From contig JBLIEQ010000014.1 in the NCBI GenBank assembly GCA_047633175.1, positions 1-64,000 of the forward strand: a DNA stretch of 64,000 bases, given 5' to 3'. A program made the position numbers and the translations under genes. Positions 17,636 through 25,173 of this stretch are shown one piece after another. Numbering within the stretch: the stretch's first letter is position 1; each line of letters begins with the position of its first letter. The stretch comes from Motiliproteus sp047633175. Its GTDB lineage: Bacteria; Pseudomonadota; Gammaproteobacteria; Pseudomonadales; Balneatricaceae. The notes under the pieces are model-generated. The model did not search any database and was not told the DNA's origin. It saw nothing but the letters and a program-made list of their open reading frames with translations.

Positions 17636-18118
17636 TTATTGGTACGCCCGATAGACACTGGTCTTGTCGTTGTTTGACACCGCATAGACCTTAAACGCAT
17701 CCTCTCTGGCATCCTCCCAGTCCATTCCAGGACCGCCAGAAGGCATACCCGGTACGGTTAGCATGCGGATATCGGAGTCACTGGCCAGTAACCCCTTGAT
17801 ATCCTGCGCCGGGACATGACCCTCAATCACCTTGCCATTTACGACCGCCGTGTGGCAGGACTCACCCTGTTTGGGTACGCCGTATTGCTGTTTGTAGGGC
17901 GTTACGTCGTCGACCTCAACAGAGTTCACCTCGAAGTTATGATCGCGCAAATGATCGATCCATCCCTTACAGCATCCGCAGCTGGCGCTGTGATAAACGG
18001 TGATCTGATGCACTGATTCGTCCCGATTTTCGAGCCATTTGGGATCGCCAGCCGTTGCCGATATTGGCGCACTAATCAGAAGAGCCAACAGGCTCGCAGC
18101 AATAAATGTATGTTTCAT
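17636..18118 (-). CDS. Secreted DUF411 metal-binding protein
   Basis: A 160-residue exported protein: signal peptide (residues 1-23, ending ATA), then a DUF411 domain. Visible motifs are VYHSASCGCCKGWIDHL (the paired cysteines of a thioredoxin-like, metal-binding loop), VPKQGESCHTAVVNGKVIEGHVPA and a C-terminal MLTVPGMPSGGPGMD. DUF411 proteins are often found with copper or other metal resistance genes; the exact role is unproven. It lies downstream of a broken cytochrome c gene in the same orientation. Confidence 0.88.
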   Translation of the reverse strand: MKHTFIAASLLALLISAPISATAGDPKWLENRDESVHQITVYHSASCGCCKGWIDHLRDHNFEVNSVEVDDVTPYKQQYGVPKQGESCHTAVVNGKVIEGHVPAQDIKGLLASDSDIRMLTVPGMPSGGPGMDWEDAREDAFKVYAVSNNDKTSVYRAYQ

Positions 18119-18148
18119 GATGTGACCTTCCTTATAAAATCTGTACAG

Positions 18149-18576
18149 TTATCGCTTATCGCGCTGCAACCAGAGTTGATAACCCCGGTCCGGCCAATAG
18201 CGCTAAATATAAGTGATTGACGCGCTGATTTGGGCGTCATTTAATACGGTTTTCCAAGCAGGCATATAGACCAACGTACCTTCACGAATGGTTTTGACTA
18301 ACTCCGGATAGCGGTGGTGCCAGGCATGTGTGGCACCGTTAAGCTGTGGAGCCGGATAGCGGCCCTGATCATCCGTGTTAACCCAGTTATCGGCACTTTC
18401 GGCCCAACGACCGTGGCAGCTGCCGCAGTGCTCAGTAATCAATTGTCGCCCCTCGCAACTTGAGATTTTCTTTACCAGCGCTACGTCTGTGAATCCTTCT
18501 GCCAAGGAATACCCGAGTCTGAACAACCGCTGACAAGCCCCGCCACTAACGGCAGCAGAATAAAAGCCAGTTTCAT
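18149..18576 (-). pseudogene. Lipoprotein cytochrome c, frameshift and nonsense mutation
   Basis: Starting at ATG 18576, the sequence encodes a lipoprotein signal (MKLAFILLPLVAGLVSGC). After about 30 codons the frame shifts and continues as GRQLITEHCGSCHGRWAES, with the CXXCH haem motif, then GATHAWHHRYPEL and LVYMPAWKTVLNDAQISASITYI. A TAG (18203-18205) then interrupts what reads on as RYWPDRGYQLWLQRDKR to a stop at 18149. Class I cytochromes of this kind often accompany DUF411. Two lesions make it a pseudogene unless the sequence is in error. Confidence 0.75.
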
Positions 18577-19117
18577 CGATATCGCCCTATCAATCGGCAC
18601 CTAGGGTTTGACGCTAGCGTGCTTCTCTATCCATATTTAAGCGTTAAAAGTTAACCATTAAAGCGACTCAACCCCTTCAGCAGGACAGACAGGGCAACTT
18701 ATTTTCAATGTAGCACCCAAGCCATATTAATCGAATGCTACGATGATAGACCTGACCCTGTTGCCTGCTGTTGCCCCCCACTCACGCTGATCTGTTCAGG
18801 TTGCCGTTCGGGGTTCTGGTCACCGCTACTGCCCCGGACATAACCAATCCGCTGACCTTGCATAGTGCCTCCAAAACCATATGTGTCAGGTAGAAACCTA
18901 GACCCTATCCATCAGGTGTCAATAAATTGAAAACAGGATGCTATCTTGACGAGTTAGAGCGGACCATCCTGACGTCAATATAGGGCATGCCTTAGAATGA
19001 CAGTTACTTGACTTGAGGGGTGCTATAGTCGACCTGAATCTGATTTTCCAGCTTAGAGCATAATGCTTTAGATGTTAGCAGTCGAAAAATGGATATTTTT
19101 GTACAAGCAAGGAAATC
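18577..19117. other. Intergenic stretch with eroded mobile DNA
   Basis: Apart from the resolvase stub (18768-18863), no gene is supported. A GGGTCAGG-type fragment (ACCTGACCC near 18751) recalls the RAYT-type repeats elsewhere in the window. Confidence 0.35.
18768..18863 (-). pseudogene. Serine recombinase (resolvase) N-terminal stub
   Basis: ATG at 18863-18861, preceded by GGAGG, reads MQGQRIGYVRGSSGDQNPERQ and then runs into unrelated DNA. This matches the first 20 residues of Tn3-type resolvases (IGYVRVSS..DQN..RQ), including the catalytic serine. Only the first 25 to 30 codons survive. Confidence 0.65.
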
Positions 19118-19945
19118 ATGATGCGTAGTGAAATCGTCATCCCCAATAGATCCATGGCGTTTGAAGGACTCGATATTGTCGATGCTAGATACCAAAGTAC
19201 GGTATTTGGAAAGCATATCCACGAAGAATACACGATTGGGGTTATTGAAAATGGAGCTCAAAAATTTCTTCACAAAGGGAAAATAAAGATTGCGGCTCAA
19301 AATCAGCTTGTAATCGTCAACCCAGATGATGTACATACTGGGGAAACAGCATCGCCGGAAGGGTGGAGATACAGAGCGATGTATCCGACTTCTGAGCACT
19401 TTAATGACGTATATAGAGACTTAGATCTAGGGTGTGACCGCGCTCCATATTTTCCTGAATCAGTAGTGTCTGCACCGGATATCGCCTGTCATATACGGAT
19501 AATATTTGACCAAATTTCACTGAATGCTACCAGATTACATACAGAAGCGTTGTTGTATGCATTGCTAATTAAAATGATTCTAAGGCTCTCAACTAGAAGG
19601 CCTGTGAGGCCCAAGCAGCTTTATAGTAAACAAAAGCTTTATCGGGCTAAGGAGTATATAAGGGCCACATTCGATCAGGATATATCACTTAAAGAAGTTG
19701 CTGAAACTGCACGCCTTAGTCAAAACTATCTGATAAGAGCATTTACGAATGAGTTTGGCTTGCCACCTCATGGCTACCAGCTTCAGCTTAAAATTAATAA
19801 AGCTAAGTGCCTTTTAAAGAAAGGCTATCTCACCAGCGAAGTCGCAATAGAGTGCGGGTTCTACGATCAGAGCCATCTTCACCGCCATTTTTTACGGTCC
19901 TACGGTATCAGCCCTGGCAAGTTCAGAAGAAATATGAACTCGTAA
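19118..19945 (+). CDS. AraC family transcriptional regulator
   Basis: 275 residues: an N-terminal cupin-type sensor domain (HIHEEYTIGVIENGAQKF, IVNPDDVHTGE) and a C-terminal double helix-turn-helix (KLYRAKEYIRATFDQDISLKEVAE, LSQNYLIRAFTNEFGLPPHGY, EVAIECGFYDQSHLHRHFLRSYGISPGKFR). Regulators of this subtype are commonly encoded beside LysE exporters and sense amino acids. Here a LysE gene follows at 21369. The gene is AT-rich and probably acquired. It is about 35% similar by eye to the AraC gene at 22713. Confidence 0.9.
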   Translation: MMRSEIVIPNRSMAFEGLDIVDARYQSTVFGKHIHEEYTIGVIENGAQKFLHKGKIKIAAQNQLVIVNPDDVHTGETASPEGWRYRAMYPTSEHFNDVYRDLDLGCDRAPYFPESVVSAPDIACHIRIIFDQISLNATRLHTEALLYALLIKMILRLSTRRPVRPKQLYSKQKLYRAKEYIRATFDQDISLKEVAETARLSQNYLIRAFTNEFGLPPHGYQLQLKINKAKCLLKKGYLTSEVAIECGFYDQSHLHRHFLRSYGISPGKFRRNMNS

Positions 19946-20044
19946 ATACAGGACCTCGCGCTACGTAGTAACCAATCTGAAAGGCGCCTAAGTGGTTGTA
20001 TGACCCTAGGTACTGCTTGTGCGTAGACATGGGAACGTATTTAA

Positions 20045-20335
20045 GAGCAACAGCTGGGGCTGTTCGCCGACCGTACTAGCTGTCACCAGTGGTGGCCAAA
20101 CCAGTATCGTCTGCTGCTCTCTAGTCTCGCGTACGTCCTATTAGAACACCTGCGGAGCGGCTACCTGCGCGGAACCAAGTATGCCAAGGCACAGATGACG
20201 ACGCTGCGGCTGAAGCTGTTGAAGATAGGCGCTGTTGTGATCCGCAATACACGCAGCATCAAACTGCTGATGAGCAGCAGCTATCCCGATCAGGAACTGT
20301 ACCTGCGGATTGCTAAGAAACTGGCTCCCGGATAG
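20045..20335 (+). pseudogene. IS1380-family transposase C-terminal fragment
   Basis: 97 codons without an in-frame start read EQQLGLFADRTSCHQWWPNQ, then LLLSSLAYVLLEHLR, TLRLKLLKIGAVVIRNTR and LRIAKKLAPG-stop. This is the conserved end of IS1380 transposases (DRTSCH.WW.NQ.R). The N-terminal two thirds are gone. The interval 19946-20589 holds nothing else recognisable. Confidence 0.85.
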
Positions 20336-20589
20336 TCCGTTCGGGTGCTGTTCCCGGCACGTTATAAAGAATGGGGTAAGGGGTAGTTGCGCCCTAAAAT
20401 CGAAAATTGATCAAAAAACACCCGGGCTTAGTGTAGATCCGAGAAACAGCGTTTAATTTGGCGGCTCAGTGCATCAAATTTAGAGGGCTATGCAGCATGC
20501 GTGTTAGTAAGGGTTAGTTTCGTACAATAAGAATCAAGGTATTTGTTATAAGTTTAGCAGCTCATTCGTAAAGGAAATGGGTTGATAAC

Positions 20590-21360
20590 ATGAATGCTAA
20601 AGTTGAATTTTCACTTGAAAGATCTCGTTCATATAAAAGTGCCTTAAAAAATTATCCGGACGCGTGGGAAGAAGATTCTTTACTAATGCTTCAATATCTA
20701 GCGCCATCTAAAAATGAAGTTGTTTTGGAGATAGGTGCAGGAAGCGGTTTCTTCTCATTTGATATATCCGATTTAGTTGGGGACAAAGGGCATTTATTTG
20801 TTGTTGATCCATCACCTGAACAATTGTCGCCAATTAAGAAAGCTTATGTGCCTAATATCACAATTATGCAGGTTCCTGCAGAAGAAATAGAACTCCCCGA
20901 AGGTGCTATTCTTGATGCAATTTGGTCTAGGGGAGCCTTTCATCATGTTAAGGACAAAGTCGCCACTTTGAGCCATTTAGCAAAAAATAGCAGAAAAGGG
21001 ACTCGGCTGGTGATTTGCGATATCTTCGCAGGCACTCAGCTTTCAGCTTACTTTGACACACACGTGGCTGTGACCTGTACAACCGGCCATGAAGTCTGCT
21101 TCCTTAGTAAGGAGTTTGCTACTAGTCTATGCAAAACGACTGGATGGGACACGCCTTCGTTCATAGATGTTGCACTTCAATGGCATTTTGAAACTAAAGA
21201 GGATATCGGTAAATTCTTATCCCTACTTCATTCTAATAAACCCGAATTTTCTTCACATGATAGTCTTGCCGAAGCTGAAGCTATTCTGGGTATCAAAAAA
21301 ACTCCACGGGGATGGGCGCTTAACTGGCCAATGACTGTGATGATGACAACTGCCAAATAA
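20590..21360 (+). CDS. Class I SAM-dependent methyltransferase
   Basis: A 256-residue methyltransferase. Motif I is VVLEIGAGSGFFSFDI (residues 46-61), followed by GHLFVVDPSPEQL and a DAIWSRGAFHHV post-motif typical of UbiE-like enzymes. The substrate is unknown. It is 8 bp upstream of a LysE exporter gene, so the two are probably co-transcribed; modification and export of a small molecule is an inference only. The start at 20590 has AAGGAAATGG upstream. The gene is AT-rich compared with the core genome. Confidence 0.85.
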   Translation: MNAKVEFSLERSRSYKSALKNYPDAWEEDSLLMLQYLAPSKNEVVLEIGAGSGFFSFDISDLVGDKGHLFVVDPSPEQLSPIKKAYVPNITIMQVPAEEIELPEGAILDAIWSRGAFHHVKDKVATLSHLAKNSRKGTRLVICDIFAGTQLSAYFDTHVAVTCTTGHEVCFLSKEFATSLCKTTGWDTPSFIDVALQWHFETKEDIGKFLSLLHSNKPEFSSHDSLAEAEAILGIKKTPRGWALNWPMTVMMTTAK

Positions 21361-21368
21361 AGTGATCT

Positions 21369-21986
21369 ATGCTGCTTAACATCGAAATTATTCCTATATT
21401 TATTATCACATGCTTGGTTTCAGCAATGTCTCCTGGGCCTGGAATGGTGGCGGTGATAAGCAGTAGCCTAAATATTGGCGCTATAAGAACAATCCCTCTG
21501 ATGCTAGGGATGTCGACAGGGCTAACGCTTGTTTCCATTATTGCCAATACAGGCATTGGCATTGTTCTTGTCTCTGATGAGGCTTACTTTACTTTGCTAG
21601 TCTACTTTAGTGCCGGATACATTATGTACTTGGGATGTAAATCAATTTACAATTCCAAAGCAAGTGCGTTCGATGGGAAAACAATTAAGCAATTTAACTA
21701 TTTAAACGGACTTACTATTTCTATTACAAGCCCGAAAACGCTTATATTTTTCACGGCATTCTTTCCTGCATTTATAGATAAAAATTATGATTACGTCGGT
21801 CAGGTTGTAGTTTTAACAACCACATTGATTCTTAGTACGATATTTGTTCATGTTGTTTATGCTGTTTTTGTAGAAAAGATATCTTCAAACCTAGAGAAAT
21901 ATATAGAGAAAGTAAATATTGCTATTGGTTTTCTATTTATTTCCATCGGAGTGTCTGTTATTTTGACCAATACTCCAAGTATGTGA
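21369..21986 (+). CDS. LysE family amino-acid exporter
   Basis: A 205-residue membrane protein with about six transmembrane segments. Family motifs are VSAMSPGPGMVAVIS (LysE signature SPGP), LGMSTGLTLVSIIANTGIG and GLTISITSPKTLIFFTAFFPAF (the N/SPK motif). LysE/RhtB proteins export amino acids or derivatives using the proton gradient. Second gene of a pair with the methyltransferase at 20590; an AraC regulator lies upstream. Confidence 0.9.
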   Translation: MLLNIEIIPIFIITCLVSAMSPGPGMVAVISSSLNIGAIRTIPLMLGMSTGLTLVSIIANTGIGIVLVSDEAYFTLLVYFSAGYIMYLGCKSIYNSKASAFDGKTIKQFNYLNGLTISITSPKTLIFFTAFFPAFIDKNYDYVGQVVVLTTTLILSTIFVHVVYAVFVEKISSNLEKYIEKVNIAIGFLFISIGVSVILTNTPSM

Positions 21987-22396
21987 TTGATTAAAAACAA
22001 ACAATAGAATGGATAGTTTTGTACTATTAACCAGGCGGGCAAATACATTCACGAAGCGTAGCGGATGGCAGGATGCTCGAAGTACTTTGCGACCCTTTCC
22101 GGCCTCTTCTGCAGCATCCGCATGTGGCTATGTACTTTGCTCGCCAGCTCTTCTTGATTTCTGGCCGGAGCAGCACCTTAGCGTACGATTTTTTCCGAAT
22201 TCTGCGTCCACCCCTTAACACGCGATCGGCAATTCACCAGTCTGGCTGCTGCTGATTTTAAAGATCGAGAGCAACAGGCCTGGCGTGTCGGCGTCATCAA
22301 CCGGCACGAACGAACTGATGACCACCGATAGCGGGTTTTCACATAGCCTCGGCAGTGAAGAGCCGTAGACAGCCACTCAAACCTACTCCTTTGTTA

Positions 22397-22470
22397 TGGC
22401 CGCTCTGTAGCAGTTCTTACCATTAACGGGCGCTCTGAACAGTAAAACCAGAGTCCGCTTCCATGCTTCA
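22397..22470. repeat. Dispersed repeat family C, copy 1
   Basis: GGCCGCTCTGTAGCAG...CCATTAACGGGCGCTCTGAACAGTAAAACC...GTCCGCTT. Further copies lie at 24357-24435 and, more diverged, 24515-24580. Confidence 0.65.
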
Positions 22471-22515
22471 GGCTAGTAAGGGCGGCTGGCGTGCTCACAG
22501 CTCCCAAGAGACGGC

Positions 22516-22571
22516 ATAGGGCCGTACTTTGCCCCCTAGTGCCTGATGCCCCAGGGGGCGCCTGCCGACAC
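22516..22571. repeat. Dispersed repeat family B, copy 2
   Basis: Near-identical to 2556-2610 over about 55 bp (GGGCCGTACTTTGCCCCCTA...TGATGCCCCAGGGG). Confidence 0.7.
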
Positions 22572-22575
22572 TGAG

Positions 22576-22673
22576 CGGTCTCTCGACTCTGGCCAGAATG
22601 GGCTGTTGATGAGGTTGCGGCGTTCCTGATAGCGGACACTCAACGGAGCTATAGCTCAAGTAGGAGTATCTAC
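22576..22673. repeat. Dispersed repeat family A, copy 3
   Basis: It matches 17214-17312 closely (CTCTGGCCAGAATGGGCTG, CTGATAGCGGACACTCAACG, GGAGTATCTACA) and starts 4 bp after repeat B copy 2. Confidence 0.7.
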
Positions 22674-22712
22674 AAGCGGCCACACTGGCCGCTAGGTTTG
22701 TATAGCTAGCCG

Positions 22713-23537
22713 TTAGATGAAGAACGCCTGATATTGCTTAGGAGTCACTGCCAAGCGCTTTTTGAAATTGCGCTGAAAGTGACTTTGGTCAGCGAAACCT
22801 AGAAGACTTGCCGTATCCACCAAGCTACTTCCTTGTCGGAGCAATGACCTCGCTTTTTTTATCCTTTGGTCAAGCTGAAAAGCATGAGGGGACTGCCCAT
22901 ACTTTACTTTAAAACTGCGAATCAGATGGTAACGGCTCAAGCCTGTGTGCTCGGCGAATTCGTCCAGCGAGATATTCGTATGTAGTTGGTCCATGATGAG
23001 CTCTTTGGCCCGCTGTACGCGATGAAAATCAGGCTTTATAGCATCCTTTGCTCTAGCGAAGCGCTTCAGAAATCTGCACTCTAAGAATTGAATCAGGTGA
23101 CACTCTGCTACCGGTGAATTAGATTCGGTCATCAGGCATTCAAATAACTGGTCATAGGCCTGGTAGGTTTGAAGATCACTTTCAAAAAGTTCAGGAAAGG
23201 GCAAATAGTCCGCCCCGTGAGAATTCAACATCTCCTGTTGTAACTGGCCAATCCAGTGAGTATCAACGAAAAGCATCCGATATGACCAGCTTCCAGCTTT
23301 GGGATTACAGGAGTGGGCATCATCAGGATTAATTGTGACGGTAGTGCCCCCACCAATAACGTTTCTATGACTCCTGTTGAGGTAATCAGCCTGCCCAATA
23401 TCAATGACCCCAAAGGAAAACTCATCATGGGAATGTGTGTGATAACAGGCACTGGAATGATCCGCTCGGCGCATCTCAACAAAAGGAAGCGCCTCGCTTT
23501 TCTTGAAATATAGAGTCTGGTCCTGCGTCACTGGCAT
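22713..23537 (-). CDS. AraC family transcriptional regulator
   Basis: 274 residues with the same plan as the regulator at 19118: cupin sensor (CYHTHSHDEFSFGVIDIGQ, TINPDDAHSCNP) and C-terminal AraC DNA-binding domain (VQRAKELIMDQLHTNISLDEFAEHTGLSRYHLIRSFK, LVDTASLLGFADQSHFQRNFKKRLAVTPKQYQ). It lies 7 bp downstream of the LysE gene at 23545 and is probably its regulator within the same transcript. It is likely responsive to the exporter's substrate. Confidence 0.92.
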   Translation of the reverse strand: MPVTQDQTLYFKKSEALPFVEMRRADHSSACYHTHSHDEFSFGVIDIGQADYLNRSHRNVIGGGTTVTINPDDAHSCNPKAGSWSYRMLFVDTHWIGQLQQEMLNSHGADYLPFPELFESDLQTYQAYDQLFECLMTESNSPVAECHLIQFLECRFLKRFARAKDAIKPDFHRVQRAKELIMDQLHTNISLDEFAEHTGLSRYHLIRSFKVKYGQSPHAFQLDQRIKKARSLLRQGSSLVDTASLLGFADQSHFQRNFKKRLAVTPKQYQAFFI

Positions 23538-23544
23538 TCACCTA

Positions 23545-24144
23545 TCATTGATTCATAAAGATAGTGACTACAGTGCTGCTGAGTAGCAACCCCATCGCAA
23601 TATTAAATGAAACCTGATGCCGCTCATTGGCCAATACTTTGCGAATCAAATGCCCTATTGCAGCCCAGGTTCCAACACCAACAAAACAGACGACAAAAGA
23701 GATCAGACAAAACATCAACAGGTAAAGTATTGCTGGTGAATTTGCTACAACAAACAGACTTACGCCAGACATAGAAACCAACCAGGCCTTGGGGTTCAGT
23801 CCCTGCGAAAGAGCGCCCTCTAAAAGGCTAGGTGGACTTGTTGCAGTAATCCCATCATTTTTAAGTGGCTTGGAGGTCGCTATCTTGTACGACATGTAGA
23901 GCAGAAAAGCACCGCCCAAATATTGCAAGCTAGAGGTTATCTGCGGGTAAGCGTTAAGCACTTCGTTCAGGCCTATACCCACGAGAAAAACAATCAGGGT
24001 ATAAGCGAGTGTAGCGCCCAGAACATGAGGTATTGCCCGCACAAAACCAAAATTAGCACCTGCTCCCGTGGCAATAATGTTGACAGGTCCTGGCGAGATA
24101 GCCCCGATCAGAGCAAAGATAAACATCGAAACAAATACCGCCAC
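23545..24144 (-). CDS. LysE family amino-acid exporter
   Basis: 199 residues and about six membrane segments. Motifs: IGAISPGPVNIIATGAGANFG, PHVLGATLAYTLIVFLVGIGL, and GLNPKAWLVSMSGVSLF (NPK motif). First gene of a two-gene unit with the AraC regulator downstream. The second LysE in this neighbourhood; the two exporters differ enough to have distinct substrates. Confidence 0.92.
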   Translation of the reverse strand: MAVFVSMFIFALIGAISPGPVNIIATGAGANFGFVRAIPHVLGATLAYTLIVFLVGIGLNEVLNAYPQITSSLQYLGGAFLLYMSYKIATSKPLKNDGITATSPPSLLEGALSQGLNPKAWLVSMSGVSLFVVANSPAILYLLMFCLISFVVCFVGVGTWAAIGHLIRKVLANERHQVSFNIAMGLLLSSTVVTIFMNQ

Positions 24145-24356
24145 AACATAGCTCCCAGAAGATACGTAGAAGACTCCAATATAGACTCATCTCGACGCTT
24201 GTTATTGAACAAAATTGCGGAAAACAACCCGATAGTTGATGTGTGCCAATTCGTTTAAACGTAGAGAGCCTGGGCCTGATTGAGCGACTACTGACGTTAG
24301 ATAAGTTCTTTAAATGTCGGCTTAGGCCGATTGCTGTCGCCTGGGTGATAGCGGAG

Positions 24357-24435
24357 CGTATGGCTGCTCTGTCGCAGCTCTTTCCATTAACAGGCACTCA
24401 GAACAGTAAAATCAACGTCCGCTTTCGTGATTCTG
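24357..24435. repeat. Dispersed repeat family C, copy 2
   Basis: GGCTGCTCTGTCGCAGCTC...CCATTAACAGGCACTCAGAACAGTAAAATC...GTCCGCTTTCGTGATTCTGG. The best preserved copy by eye. Confidence 0.65.
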
Positions 24436-24514
24436 GTGGGCGGGGATGGTTGTAGTGATCACAGACCCCAATAGACCGCAAAGGGCCGATTCCTGCCGCC
24501 TGGCTCATCGAGCA

Positions 24515-24580
24515 GCATGTGGCTGCTTTGTCGCAACACTTGTCATAAACAACCGCTCATAACAGGACCGTAGGCTGGGA
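24515..24580. repeat. Dispersed repeat family C, copy 3 (diverged)
   Basis: TGTGGCTGCTTTGTCGCAACAC...CATAAACAACCGCTCATAACAGGACCG; clearly related but with many substitutions. Confidence 0.5.
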
Positions 24581-24652
24581 TGCAATCCCAGCAACAGAAC
24601 ACCATTCACCCATGTCAGGACAGTTGTTCTTGTCCTGTCTGGTAAACCTACA

Positions 24653-24674
24653 AGATCGCCTGCAGGCCTGCGAT
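24653..24674. repeat. REP-like palindrome
   Basis: GATCGC...GCGATC with an inner CTGCAGGCCTG dyad. Similar GTGGGAG/CTGCGATC-type sequences occur at 28206-28236 and 52437-52456, consistent with a REP family. Confidence 0.5.
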
Positions 24675-24693
24675 CACAGGTGCATATCAACCT

Positions 24694-25173
24694 CTAATGG
24701 CTAAGCAGCGCCTCCAGATCTGGATTATTACCAAAGAATGCTGGAATCGTATCTGCCACATAGCTGTCTGCAAATGCGGCCTGATAGGTTTCCATATCCC
24801 AATCGGCGCCTAACGTGCCATCGCAGAACAGTTTGGCGCTGGGACGGTAATATTCGACCGTTTCATCAAGGTGCTCAAACAGCGGCTTTCTATCAAAATA
24901 GCCACTTCCAACAATATAAGCGGCAGTTTCAAAGCGGTCGATTATCTGTAGCTCAACTGCTGTCAGGCCCTTAAGGAGGTAGCCCCTGACCTGTCGTTGA
25001 TCGTCTTCGAGCAATACCGGGAAGGGGTTCCAGTCGTGAACCACAATCGCTTTGGCGTAGTAACCGCTGAGCGTATGCGGGGTTTTAGTCGGAATCCGCT
25101 GTAACAGCGCCTGCAGTACCTTATCGAAACACAGGGTACCGTAGACGAAGATTGAGCCGCTCAATCGACTCAC
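24694..25173 (-). CDS. Gamma-glutamylcyclotransferase-like (AIG2 family) protein
   Basis: 159 residues with the GGCT/AIG2 fold start FVYGTLCFDKV (the YGTL substrate-binding loop), VRGYLLKGL and a FETAAYIVGSGYF segment with the position of the usual catalytic acid nearby. Enzymes of this fold release 5-oxoproline from gamma-glutamyl compounds, but many family members have no proven substrate. Its ATG overlaps the stop of the aldehyde dehydrogenase gene, so the two are translationally coupled. A shared gamma-glutamyl amine pathway is possible but not shown. Confidence 0.8.
   Translation of the reverse strand: MSRLSGSIFVYGTLCFDKVLQALLQRIPTKTPHTLSGYYAKAIVVHDWNPFPVLLEDDQRQVRGYLLKGLTAVELQIIDRFETAAYIVGSGYFDRKPLFEHLDETVEYYRPSAKLFCDGTLGADWDMETYQAAFADSYVADTIPAFFGNNPDLEALLSH

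Larger units (their letters stand above)
21987..22712. other. Repeat-rich intergenic region
   Basis: No intact gene. It contains repeat C copy 1, repeat B copy 2 and repeat A copy 3 in close succession (22397-22673). An in-frame stretch around 22230-22320 (AAADFKDREQQAWRVGVINR) looks like eroded coding sequence that I cannot assign. Confidence 0.45.
24145..24693. other. Intergenic region with repeats
   Basis: No gene supported. It contains two repeat C copies (24357-24435, 24515-24580), each preceded by a GGCCGATT.CTG.CGCCTGG block, and a REP-like palindrome GATCGCCTGCAGGCCTGCGATC near 24653-24674. Confidence 0.5.

Noticed and set aside
24145..24693. Integron attC-like sites in the repeat C copies
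   Set aside because: No GTTRRRY/RYYYAAC pairs or integrase; better described as a dispersed repeat.
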